Shown piece by piece: positions 45,657 to 53,846 of a stretch of 64,000 nucleotides of DNA (position 1 is its first letter; every line of letters begins with the position of its first letter). Source of the DNA: Aerococcaceae bacterium DSM 111022 (GTDB taxonomy: Bacteria > Bacillota > Bacilli > Lactobacillales > Aerococcaceae); assembly GCA_015863195.1 (NCBI GenBank), contig JACBXO010000005.1:62001-126000 (forward strand). Reading direction: 5' to 3'. The position numbers and the translations under genes were made by a program. The notes under the pieces are model-generated. The model was given only the letters and a program-made list of their open reading frames with translations, made no database searches and was not told the origin of the DNA.

Positions 45657-46775
45657 ATGATGCGAAATAATGAATTAACCATTCAATTAATGATGATAGT
45701 GATCACCATTTTATATTTTCTATCAGGGGATCCTGACCGGATTCCGATTGTTGAATTGACTTTAATTATTATATTTATATGTACTTTCCGTTTATATCAA
45801 TATTGGAAAAAACAAATAGGATGGATGAGTACAAAAAAACAGCTTTTATTTACCCTGATTTACACCTGTTTAATAGCTGTGGCGATGTATTTTGTACCCT
45901 TGTTATTTTTCATGTCACCAGTGTTTTTCTTTGGTTTAAAATGGAAAGTATCTCATATATTATTTTGGGAAGTTGCAGTTTTAATCACTGGATTATATTT
46001 AAATTTTAGTATTTATCATGTGCTGATGGTCATGGTGTTGTGTTTATTGGCAGTATTGATAAGTACCACCATCAAAGAGCGCCGATCATTTACAGAAAAA
46101 ACGTATGAAGAGATTGATACTTTAAGAGCTTTAAATGAACGATTCAAAACTGAACAAGTACAATTATTAAAAATACAAGATGAACGGATTCACACCTCTA
46201 TTTTGTCAGAACGAAAACGAATTGTTGGAGAAATACATGATATTTTAGGCCATCAAATATCGAGTGCCGTAATACAAGTTGGAGCTTTGAAATATATTGT
46301 AGATGATGAAGAAGTAAAATCGAGCCTCTCAGAAGTTCAGGAAGTGTTGAATTCGAGTATGAATAATGTCCGCGAGATTATACACCGCGAAAGAGAGACC
46401 AGTATTGATGTTTATCAAGAAATGAAAGATATTGCAGCTGAGTTTACGAAAGCGAAAGTGAATGTCTCATATAATGGACGCACAACTTTACCAAATAACA
46501 TCTCGCATTCAATGATTAATATTTTAAAAGAAGCACTAACAAACATAAACAAACACTCTAATGCAACATCTGTAACAGTAAGATTAACTGAGATGGAAGA
46601 TCAGTGGGTATATTTAATTGCCGACAATGGAACAAATGTAGAATATTCAACAACCACTACCGGAGTAGGATTAATTAACATCGAAGAACGCATTAACCAA
46701 TTGCAGGGGATTGTTCACTTTAATACCGAAAATGGCTTTCGGATTTTTATGAAAATACCTAAAGAAAAGAGGTAA
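45657..46775 (+). CDS. NarL-type (HisKA_3) sensor histidine kinase
   Basis: The 372-residue kinase starts at ATG 45657 behind AGGAGG. About five membrane helices occupy residues 8-137 with very short loops, then a coiled coil (145-180), the phospho-acceptor His194 in RKRIVGEIHDILGHQ, and a C-terminal HATPase with LKEALTNINKHSNA and GVGLINIEERI. Such intramembrane sensors often sense envelope stress or the transporter itself. It is co-transcribed with the regulator 4 bases downstream. Confidence 0.9.
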   Translation: MMRNNELTIQLMMIVITILYFLSGDPDRIPIVELTLIIIFICTFRLYQYWKKQIGWMSTKKQLLFTLIYTCLIAVAMYFVPLLFFMSPVFFFGLKWKVSHILFWEVAVLITGLYLNFSIYHVLMVMVLCLLAVLISTTIKERRSFTEKTYEEIDTLRALNERFKTEQVQLLKIQDERIHTSILSERKRIVGEIHDILGHQISSAVIQVGALKYIVDDEEVKSSLSEVQEVLNSSMNNVREIIHRERETSIDVYQEMKDIAAEFTKAKVNVSYNGRTTLPNNISHSMINILKEALTNINKHSNATSVTVRLTEMEDQWVYLIADNGTNVEYSTTTTGVGLINIEERINQLQGIVHFNTENGFRIFMKIPKEKR

Positions 46776-46779
46776 AGTT

Positions 46780-47421
46780 ATGAGAGTGCTGGTAATTGAT
46801 GATGATGCTTTAGTTATCAATGGTTTAAAGACAATCATTGAAAAATCAACTGCACAACGCGCAGAACCATTTTCAGTTGTAGGTACTGGTGGAGATGGAC
46901 GAATAGCCGTCGATTTATACAGAGAAACGCAACCAGATATCGTCTTAATGGATATTCGAATGCCCGAGATGGATGGTATTGAAGCAGGAAAGCTGATCCT
47001 TCAAGAGTATCCACAGGCCCGAATCGTTTATTTAACTACTTTTTTAGAGGATGATTATATAACTGAAGCCTTAAGAATAGGAGCGAAAGGTTACCTGTTA
47101 AAGACTGATTTCGAAAGTATTATACCTGCCATAGAAGCTGTTATGAATAACCACCAAGTGTTTGGAAGTGATATTATTGCCCGTATTCCAGATTTATTCT
47201 TATCAGAAGAACAGGCTGAATTGAATGATTTTCCAGAGTTGAATGAAAAGGAAAATGAATTAATTTATTGGGTAGCCGAAGGGTTGAATACGAAAGAAAT
47301 TGCAGAAAAAATGCATTTTAGTGAAGGTACTATCCGTAATTATTTATCTATTATTTTAGATAAATTAAATTTAAGAGACCGTACACAATTAGCGATTTAC
47401 TATTTTAAACATTTAAAATAA
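46780..47421 (+). CDS. NarL/LuxR-family response regulator
   Basis: The 213-residue protein has a receiver domain with the acidic pair in VIDDDA, phosphorylation site Asp58 in VLMDIRMPEMDG and Lys in YLLKTD, and a C-terminal LuxR-type helix-turn-helix (EKENELIYWVAEGLNTKEIAEKMHFSEGTIRNYL). Partner of the preceding kinase. The location suggests it controls the divergent ABC exporter through the palindrome at 45599-45610. Confidence 0.92.
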   Translation: MRVLVIDDDALVINGLKTIIEKSTAQRAEPFSVVGTGGDGRIAVDLYRETQPDIVLMDIRMPEMDGIEAGKLILQEYPQARIVYLTTFLEDDYITEALRIGAKGYLLKTDFESIIPAIEAVMNNHQVFGSDIIARIPDLFLSEEQAELNDFPELNEKENELIYWVAEGLNTKEIAEKMHFSEGTIRNYLSIILDKLNLRDRTQLAIYYFKHLK

Positions 47422-47423
47422 TC

Positions 47424-47465
47424 TAACCTCTTATCTGGGATACTCTGGATAAGAGGTTATTGTAT
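47424..47465 (+). terminator. Terminator of the two-component operon
   Basis: TAACCTCTTATC and GATAAGAGGTTA form a perfect 12-base stem; the following T-run is weak. Confidence 0.72.
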
Positions 47466-47466
47466 T

Positions 47467-47492
47467 AAAAAACCTCTGCCGAAGCAGAGGTT
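47467..47492 (-). terminator. Terminator of the LysM protein gene
   Basis: AACCTCTGC/GCAGAGGTT with a four-base loop; the A-run on the left reads as a T-run on the minus strand. Confidence 0.82.
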
Positions 47493-47512
47493 TGACTTAG
47501 TTCAGTTCAAAT

Positions 47513-49594
47513 TTAGTTTAATACAGATGCTACTTTAAGTCTTTGACCCGGTTGGATAATGTCACTTGATAAGTTATTCCAAGCTTCTAATTGCCCCACA
47601 GTTACACCGTATCTATTCGCAATTAACCAAAGTGAATCGCCGCTTGCAACTGTATAGTAGTAATCTGTAGGCGTACCTCCAGATGAACCACCTCTAACCA
47701 CTAGTACATCTCCAATCTGTAAAATATTAGAAGTTAAATTGTTCCATGCTTTTAACTCATTGACAGTCACACCATAAGCATTTGCAATTAACCATAAACT
47801 ATCTCCCGCTCTGACTGTATAAGTCGTTTCAGAAGGGTCAGGGTTAGTTGTACCAGGGTCTTCAATCACTAGCACATCCCCAATTTGTAAGATATTAGAA
47901 GTTAAATTGTTCCATGCTTTTAACTCGTTAACAGTCACTCCATAAGTGTTCGCGATTAACCATAAACTATCTCCCGCTCGAACAGTATAAGTTGTTTCAG
48001 AAGGATCAGGATCAGGTGTAGGTTCGGTGTCATCTGGTTCTTGAATAACTAATACGTCCCCAATTTGTAACACATCAGAGCTTAGATTGTTCCAATCTCT
48101 TAACTCATTAACAGTCACTCCATAAGTGTTCGCGATTAACCATAAACTATCTCCCGCTCGAACAGTATAAGTTGTTTCAGAAGGATCAGGATCAGGTGTA
48201 GGTTCAGTGTCATCCGATTCTTGAATAACTAATACATCGCCAATTTGTAACACATCAGAGCTTAGATTATTCCAATCTCTTAAGTTATTAACGGATACAC
48301 CGTGTGCATTCGCAATCGCCCATAAACTATCTCCCGCTCGAACAGTGTAAGTTGTTTCAGAAGGATCAGGAGTAGGCTCAGTATCATCCGGTTCTTGAAT
48401 TACTAATACGTCCCCAATTTGTAACACATCAGAGCTTAGATTGTTCCAATCTCTTAAGTTATTCACTGACACCCCATAAGCATTCGCAATGGCCCATAAA
48501 TTATCTCCCGCTTTAACAGTATAAGTTGTTTCAGAAGGATCAGGATCAGGTGTCGGTTCAGTGTCATCCGGTTCTTGAATAACTAATACGTCCCCAATTT
48601 GTAACACATCAGAGCTTAGATTGTTCCAATCTCTTAAGTTATTAACGGATACACCGTAAGCATTCGCAATCGCCCATAAATTATCTCCTGCTCGAACAGT
48701 ATAAGTTGTTTCAGAAGGATCAGGATCAGGTGTAGGCTCAGCGTCATCCGGTTCTTGAATAACTAATACATCGCCGATTTGTAAGAAATCAGAGCTTAGA
48801 TTATTCCAATCTCTTAAGTTATTAACGGATACCCCATAAGCATTGGCAATCGCCCATAAATTATCTCCTGCTTTAACAGTATAAGTTGTTTCAGAGGGTT
48901 CAGGATCAGGTGTCGGATTAGTTGGTTCTTCCTCACTTGGTGCAGTAACGACTAACTGATCGCCAATACGTATATAATCAGACGATAAATTGTTCCATTC
49001 TTTTAAAACTGCAACGGTTACCCCATGGTTTGCAGCAATACCGTAAAGGGTATCACCTGTTTTAATAGTGTAATAATCTGAATCAGTATCGGTAGTAGCT
49101 GCGGTCTCATCATTTGTTGTGTCAGCTGTTTCTGATTCTGTTTCTGTAGAAGACTCAGTATTTTCCGTATCAGTAGATTCAGTTTCGGTAGTCGTTGTTT
49201 CAGATTCTTGTGCGTCATTAGATGTCGATTCGACATCAGTTGTATCAGTTTCTGTCGAATTATTTTCTGTTTCGTTAGACGAGTCAGAGTTTTCAGGAAC
49301 ATCAGCTTCACTTGTCGAGTCTGTATTTTGAGCAACGGATTCTGATGAATCTTCATCCGTATCAATTGTTAATTGTTGATTGATATTAATCGTATCAGAA
49401 GTTAATCCATTCCAGGCTTTAATATCGTCGGCTGACACATTATATTGTTGCGCGATACTATATAGCGTTTCCCCAGTACTTACCGTGTGAACTGATTGAG
49501 CCTCAGCGGTGACTTGAGAAAGTTGGACGGCAGCTGCAGAAAGAATGAGTGCTGCAAGTGCTTTGTTTGACATGAGTGTTTTTTTTGTAGCCAT
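47513..49594 (-). CDS. Secreted wall protein with ten LysM domains
   Basis: The 693-residue protein has a signal peptide (about 1-32, ending ..VTAEA), one LysM (VHTVSTGETLYSIAQQYNV..), a Ser/Thr/Glu linker (80-175) and then nine LysM domains separated by short Pro/Asp/Glu linkers. Seven central domains are nearly identical (TYTV+AGDNLW..). The last is YYTVASGDSLWLIANRYGV. LysM binds N-acetylglucosamine in peptidoglycan. No NlpC/P60, CHAP, amidase or glucosaminidase domain is seen, so it is a wall-binding protein without visible enzyme activity, or one that organises the wall. A WalR-type site lies in its promoter. Confidence 0.9.
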   Translation of the reverse strand: MATKKTLMSNKALAALILSAAAVQLSQVTAEAQSVHTVSTGETLYSIAQQYNVSADDIKAWNGLTSDTININQQLTIDTDEDSSESVAQNTDSTSEADVPENSDSSNETENNSTETDTTDVESTSNDAQESETTTTETESTDTENTESSTETESETADTTNDETAATTDTDSDYYTIKTGDTLYGIAANHGVTVAVLKEWNNLSSDYIRIGDQLVVTAPSEEEPTNPTPDPEPSETTYTVKAGDNLWAIANAYGVSVNNLRDWNNLSSDFLQIGDVLVIQEPDDAEPTPDPDPSETTYTVRAGDNLWAIANAYGVSVNNLRDWNNLSSDVLQIGDVLVIQEPDDTEPTPDPDPSETTYTVKAGDNLWAIANAYGVSVNNLRDWNNLSSDVLQIGDVLVIQEPDDTEPTPDPSETTYTVRAGDSLWAIANAHGVSVNNLRDWNNLSSDVLQIGDVLVIQESDDTEPTPDPDPSETTYTVRAGDSLWLIANTYGVTVNELRDWNNLSSDVLQIGDVLVIQEPDDTEPTPDPDPSETTYTVRAGDSLWLIANTYGVTVNELKAWNNLTSNILQIGDVLVIEDPGTTNPDPSETTYTVRAGDSLWLIANAYGVTVNELKAWNNLTSNILQIGDVLVVRGGSSGGTPTDYYYTVASGDSLWLIANRYGVTVGQLEAWNNLSSDIIQPGQRLKVASVLN
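47985..48894 (-). repeat. In-gene tandem repeats of 180 bases
   Basis: The segment encoding the linker DPSETTYTV recurs with starts at 47985, 48165, 48345, 48519, 48699 and 48879: spacing 180, 180, 174, 180, 180. Each unit encodes one LysM plus linker (60 residues, or 58 where one Asp-Pro is missing). DNA identity between units is high, so unit number may vary by recombination. Confidence 0.85.
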
Positions 49595-49634
49595 GATAAT
49601 ACCTCCTGTGAATTTGATAGCGTTTACTATCTCA

Positions 49635-49661
49635 AGTATAACATATTACAGGTCTGTTACA
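49635..49661 (-). promoter_or_regulatory. WalR(YycF/VicR)-type box and -10 of the LysM gene
   Basis: On the minus strand TGTAAC-AGACC-TGTAAT (49661-49645) fits the WalR consensus of two TGT(A/T)A(A/T/C) hexamers separated by 5 bases. A TATACT -10 follows at 49640-49635. WalR controls wall hydrolases and wall proteins in Firmicutes. The rest of the 327-base gap to ridA shows only A/T-rich sequence. Confidence 0.72.
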
Positions 49662-49921
49662 AACAAAGTGGTTTGAATAAATTAAGACTTATTTTCGATT
49701 ATGGAAACATTGATAGAGCAATATTCTGAAGAATAACTTTGTCGGGAATAACTGTCGCGTTTGTAACCATATTGAAAAGAACTCATTTTCGTTATCTCTA
49801 AATTAACTTCAAAAAAATATAATTTTTAATAAAAAATTTAATAAAATATTTAGAAGGTAAAATGATCGAACAGAAAGAGTGATTTTTGATATAATATAAA
49901 AAAGAATTTAGGGGGATTATT

Positions 49922-50299
49922 ATGCAAACATTTGAATCAAATAAGGCACCTCAGGCACTAGGACCTTATTCACAAGCGGTACGTACAGGAGATATTTTAT
50001 TTTGTTCAGGTCAATTAGGTATGAACCGTGAGACGGGTGTACTTGAAGAGGGGATTGAAGCGCAAACGAAACAAGCATTTAAAAATATCTCTTATGTATT
50101 AGAAGAGGCTGGCTTAAAAATGAAAGATATCGTCAAAGTTTTAGTCTTATTAGCAGATATTGAGGATTTCCAAACAGTTAATGGTTTATACGCTGAACAG
50201 TTTACAGAACCATATCCAGCACGTAGTGCTTTTGCAGTAAAAGATTTACCTTCTGGTGCTAAAATCGAAATTGAAGTTATTGCTTCTTATCAAAATTAA
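49922..50299 (+). CDS. ridA: RidA family enamine/imine deaminase
   Basis: The 125-residue protein shows the RidA pattern: APQALGPYSQAVRTGDILFCSGQLG near 9-33 and PYPARSAFAVKDLPSGAKIEIEVIA at the end, where the Arg of PARSA binds the carboxylate of the substrate. It deaminates reactive 2-aminoacrylate in the cytosol. AGGGGG precedes the ATG. Single-gene unit. Confidence 0.94.
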   Translation: MQTFESNKAPQALGPYSQAVRTGDILFCSGQLGMNRETGVLEEGIEAQTKQAFKNISYVLEEAGLKMKDIVKVLVLLADIEDFQTVNGLYAEQFTEPYPARSAFAVKDLPSGAKIEIEVIASYQN

Positions 50300-50300
50300 A

Positions 50301-50335
50301 AAAATCCAGCGAGCCTTAGCCCGCTGGATTTTTTA
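50301..50335. terminator. Bidirectional terminator, ridA and TetR gene
   Basis: AAAATCCAGCG/CGCTGGATTTT, 10-base loop, with A-run left and T-run right. Confidence 0.9.
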
Positions 50336-50899
50336 TTAGTTATCTATTTGTTGAGGTGCATAGATTAGAAGCATTTGCTCTAAGTAATGGCCCATTTCTT
50401 TAGAAGAAATTTCAGGGTTCTCCGTTAGCCAAGTAGGAATTACTTGGAAGAAACCACTAACAATAAATGTTGACATATATCTTAAAGCTTTTGGATCAAT
50501 AGACATACCTGGATACCGGGTTGCCATAATATCTGGTAAATCATTAGTAGCAATTGGAATCAGATGAATTAATAAATTCTGCTGATGTAATAACAGAATG
50601 TCCTCTTTATGGTGTATGGTGATACCATAAAGAATTTCTGTAATTTCTGATATTGAACTCGGCTCTAATTTTTTTAGAGCAGCTAAATAATCTTGCCACG
50701 TATAATGTAAAATATCAGTGACAATATCTACCTTTGATCGATAGTTACGATAGTATGTACGTCTAGACAATTCCGCTTTATCCGTAATTTCTTGAATTGT
50801 AATACTATCAAAGTCTTTCTCTTTCAACAATTCGAGTAAAGCATTCCGCATTTGTTCTTTCGAATGTTGAGATTTTGAATTTCCTTTATTTAGAGACAC
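50336..50899 (-). CDS. TetR family regulator
   Basis: The product has 187 residues from the GTG ending at 50899, behind AAAGGAG; the open frame runs on to 50968, but that part overlaps the promoter. Residues 14-60 hold the helix-turn-helix (SITIQEITDKAELSRRTYYRNYRSK). The C-terminal ligand domain resembles the DhaS/TetR_C group in general form only. It is divergent from the degV gene and probably represses itself and perhaps degV. Confidence 0.83.
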   Translation of the reverse strand: MSLNKGNSKSQHSKEQMRNALLELLKEKDFDSITIQEITDKAELSRRTYYRNYRSKVDIVTDILHYTWQDYLAALKKLEPSSISEITEILYGITIHHKEDILLLHQQNLLIHLIPIATNDLPDIMATRYPGMSIDPKALRYMSTFIVSGFFQVIPTWLTENPEISSKEMGHYLEQMLLIYAPQQIDN

Positions 50900-50920
50900 T
50901 GTATCGCTCCTTTCATTTAT

Positions 50921-50979
50921 GACACAAGTGTGTCGCATGTTGACGCTGTCTGTGTATAATTGTTTCAATCTATTGTCAA
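50921..50979 (-). promoter_or_regulatory. TetR-gene promoter and palindromic operator
   Basis: TTGACA lies at 50979-50974 and TATACA at 50958-50953 on the minus strand (15-base spacer). GACACA-AG-TGTGTC at 50921-50934 is a perfect dyad just downstream of the start point, a likely autorepression operator. Confidence 0.6.
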
Positions 50980-51085
50980 ATGCGACGATTCCTTTATAAT
51001 TTATTATAATTCGAATGTTACCTAATTACAAATTATATTAGAATATTTAAATAATAACGATACTGGAATGAATGGAGTGAATACT

Positions 51086-51955
51086 TTGAAACAAGCAATT
51101 ATTGTAGATAGCACGGCTTATTTATCGGATGAGTTAGCCAATTTACCTAATATTTACCAAGTTAACTTACAGGTGCTATTTGAAGATGGCACTACAAGGT
51201 CGGATAGCAATCAGCTTGATGATTTAAGGGATTATATAGAATTAATGAAAAAATATGAGTCATTTCCTCAAACATCCCAACCACTTGTTGGAGAATATGA
51301 TGCGTTATATCAAAAACTTATCCAAGAAGGATACGAAATAGTTTATTGTATCCATCTATCATCTGGTATTAGTGGGACATACCAAACAGCTTTAATGTTA
51401 AAAGAACAATATGCTGACCAGATTAAGAGTTATGTCATTGATTCGAAAGGTGCTTCAATTGTTGAAGAAATACTAACGCGTCATTGTTTAAAACTAATTG
51501 AAGAAAATGTAGCCCCTGAATTGATCGAAAAAAAATTACAACAATGTGCCGATGATGGACGAATCTACTTAATGGTAGAGACAACAGAAAACTTAGTGAA
51601 AAGTGGTCGTTTGAGCCGTAGTTTAGCGATGATTGGTAATATGTTAAAGGTCATCCCATTATTATATTTCAATGAAGAAGGTAAAATTGTTCTCTTTGAA
51701 AAAATTCGTACTAAAAAACGCGTCCATCAACGTTGGATTAAATTGATTCAGGAAGGTTTTGAGAAATACCCTGACGGCTTTGTGATAGGATTTGCTCATG
51801 CAGATGATCTTGAAGGGATAGAAGATTTTATTGAGTTAGTAAAAAAAGACGTACCAGAATATCAAAATGGATTCCATATCTCTATTTTAGGACCAGTTGT
51901 TGCTTCGCATACTGCCCAAAAGAGTAAAGGAATCTGTTTGATGCCAACTGTTTAA
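51086..51955 (+). CDS. DegV/FakB family fatty-acid-binding protein
   Basis: The product has 289 residues from a TTG at 51086 behind GGAG; the frame opens at an ATG at 51068. Family motifs: IIVDSTAYLSDEL at the N-terminus, TSQPLVGEYDALY and LSSGISGTYQTA (fatty-acid carboxylate binding), then TTENLVKSGRLSR. FakB proteins hold a fatty acid for phosphorylation by FakA, feeding exogenous fatty acids into phospholipids. Which chain it prefers is unknown. The divergent TetR gene may respond to lipids. Confidence 0.88.
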   Translation: MKQAIIVDSTAYLSDELANLPNIYQVNLQVLFEDGTTRSDSNQLDDLRDYIELMKKYESFPQTSQPLVGEYDALYQKLIQEGYEIVYCIHLSSGISGTYQTALMLKEQYADQIKSYVIDSKGASIVEEILTRHCLKLIEENVAPELIEKKLQQCADDGRIYLMVETTENLVKSGRLSRSLAMIGNMLKVIPLLYFNEEGKIVLFEKIRTKKRVHQRWIKLIQEGFEKYPDGFVIGFAHADDLEGIEDFIELVKKDVPEYQNGFHISILGPVVASHTAQKSKGICLMPTV

Positions 51956-51984
51956 AAGAAGAGGATAAAAGGTAGTCTAATACT

Positions 51985-52095
51985 TTGACTTTGTTTTTTG
52001 ATAGGGCTATACTTCTATAGTATGAATAAATAACAAAATTTATTTGCTGCGAAAATTCGGTTCTAGTAACTTTGTTACGTGGGCTGTTTTTTTTT
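51985..52095 (+). promoter_or_regulatory. efrAB-like promoter and leader attenuator
   Basis: TTGACT (51985-51990) and TATACT (52008-52013) have an exact 17-base spacer. About 45 bases further a hairpin, 52058-52070 pairing with 52074-52086 (GTAAC/GTTAC at the top, CGGTTC/GGGCTG at the base with wobble pairs), runs into nine T's (52087-52095). This is a terminator inside the 5' leader, 35 bases before the first gene. A tiny frame ATGAATAAATAA (52022-52033) lies near the start point. Together this suggests regulation by premature termination. Confidence 0.68.
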
Positions 52096-52130
52096 CGTGA
52101 ACGAAAAATTTTGCATGAAAGGAAAATGAT

Positions 52131-53846
52131 ATGAACCGAGTATTTAAAATGTTGGATCGTAAAAGATTGGCTCTCATTATCTTCTTAGTAGTTTTAGAAG
52201 CCGCGGGATTCTTATTATTACCTACATTAGCATCTGAAATATTAAACAGAAGTGCTGTGGGAGGATCAGAATCCGAGATTTACCTAATAGGTGGCGTAAT
52301 GTTTGCCATTAACGTTTTAACAATTATTATTGGTTTTTTCAGTGTACGATTAACTGCCGAAGAGAGTCAAGGCATTGGTAATAAACTACGAAAAAACTTA
52401 TTTAATAAAGTTTTATCTTTCTCTCAACAAGAGTTAACTGGTTTTAACACCTCAACTTTATTAACTAGAACAACAAACGACGTAATGTTTATTCAATTAA
52501 TTGTTATGTTTGTTTTAAGACTCTTAATTATGTCTCCAATTGTTATTGTTGTGGCTTTTGTCTTTGCGGTTATGAGAGAATCAAGATTAGCATGGGTATT
52601 TGCAGTAGGGATACCTTTGATTATCGTGATTATGTCGTTGATCCTTAAAAAGGTTAACCCGATATTTCGTTCGCTACAAGGTAAGACTGACCGTCTGAAC
52701 AAAGTGTTCCGTGAAGGTCTGACAGGTGTGCGAGTTATTCGTGCTTTTAATACAACAGATTATGAAGCAGATAGATTTGATGAAGCAAATAGCGATTTTA
52801 GAGATACTTCAATTCGTGCCAATACTTTTATGGCATTTATGATGCCGGCATTATTAATTTCAATTGGGGTTACTAATATATTGGTGTTCTTGCATGGGAC
52901 GCAATTAATTAGTTTGGACTTAATGGAAATCGGAAATTTAATTGCATTTGTGCAGTATGTCTTCCAAATTCTAATGAGTGTCTTGCAAGTTGCCATGATT
53001 TTCTTTATGTTACCTCGAGCTGAAGTTGCTGCTGAGCGTATTTTTGAAGTACTAGATGTAGATGTGGCAATTAGTGATCCAGAAAACCCAGTGGAGCTTT
53101 CGGGTAACCAAGTAAAATTAGAATTCAAAGATGTATCATTTGGATTCCCTGGAGCGGAGCGTCCAGCGGTTTCAGGTGTTACTTTTGAAGCGAATGCTGG
53201 TGACACAATTGCGATTATTGGAGGTACGGGTGCAGGTAAGACAACAATCTCTAACTTAATTCCTAGATTATACGAAGTAACTTCGGGTGCGGTTGAAGTA
53301 AATGGTGTGGATGTTCGTCATGTAAAACAACATGACTTAAGATCTCGCATTGGTTTTGCGGCACAAAAAGCAGTTTTATTCTCTGGAACGATTCGCTCAA
53401 ACTTAGCAACCGGTAATCCAGATGCTACAGATGAAGAAATGTGGCAAGCTTTAGAAATAGCTCAAGGGGACTTTGTCAAAGAGTTGCCAAATGGTTTGGA
53501 TTCTCGTGTTGAACGAGGTGGAAACAATTTCTCCGGAGGACAGAAACAACGTCTAAGTATTGCTCGTGCAATTATTGGTCAACCAGATATTTATGTCTTT
53601 GACGATACTTTTTCGGCATTAGATTTTAAAACAGATGCTAAACTTAGAGCGGCACTAAAACCGGTAACTAAAGATGCGGTTACTGTTATTATTGCACAAC
53701 GTATTAATACAGTAATTAATGCTGACCGAATCTTAGTTATCGAAAATGGTGAAATTGTAGGATCAGGTTCTCACGATGAGTTGCTTGCATCAAATGAAGT
53801 ATACCGTGATATTTATGACTCACAAGTGAAAGGGGAGGACGCATAG
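52131..53846 (+). CDS. efrA: ABC multidrug exporter half-transporter, degenerate site (EfrA/LmrC-like)
   Basis: The 571-residue protein has six membrane helices (about 15-290) and an ATPase domain with Walker A GGTGAGKT at 364-371, signature FSGGQKQR, and Walker B ending Asp491-Asp492 (VFDDTFSALD). The catalytic Glu is thus Asp, as in the degenerate-site partner of heterodimeric exporters such as LmrC and TM287. It is coupled to the second half-transporter by a one-base overlap. Substrates are probably hydrophobic drugs or lipids. The name follows the enterococcal pair and is by resemblance. Confidence 0.85.
   Translation: MNRVFKMLDRKRLALIIFLVVLEAAGFLLLPTLASEILNRSAVGGSESEIYLIGGVMFAINVLTIIIGFFSVRLTAEESQGIGNKLRKNLFNKVLSFSQQELTGFNTSTLLTRTTNDVMFIQLIVMFVLRLLIMSPIVIVVAFVFAVMRESRLAWVFAVGIPLIIVIMSLILKKVNPIFRSLQGKTDRLNKVFREGLTGVRVIRAFNTTDYEADRFDEANSDFRDTSIRANTFMAFMMPALLISIGVTNILVFLHGTQLISLDLMEIGNLIAFVQYVFQILMSVLQVAMIFFMLPRAEVAAERIFEVLDVDVAISDPENPVELSGNQVKLEFKDVSFGFPGAERPAVSGVTFEANAGDTIAIIGGTGAGKTTISNLIPRLYEVTSGAVEVNGVDVRHVKQHDLRSRIGFAAQKAVLFSGTIRSNLATGNPDATDEEMWQALEIAQGDFVKELPNGLDSRVERGGNNFSGGQKQRLSIARAIIGQPDIYVFDDTFSALDFKTDAKLRAALKPVTKDAVTVIIAQRINTVINADRILVIENGEIVGSGSHDELLASNEVYRDIYDSQVKGEDA

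Noticed and set aside
48001-48900. Regular 180-base repeats considered as a CRISPR array
   Set aside because: The units are protein-coding throughout, without short spacers of unrelated sequence; they encode LysM domains.
49018-49365. Frames on both strands over the Ser/Thr/Glu linker of the LysM gene
   Set aside because: They are shadows of low-complexity coding sequence.
52131-53846. Asp in place of the catalytic Glu in the EfrA-like ATPase as a loss-of-function mutation
   Set aside because: It is the normal degenerate site of heterodimeric exporters, and the partner gene has the intact Glu.
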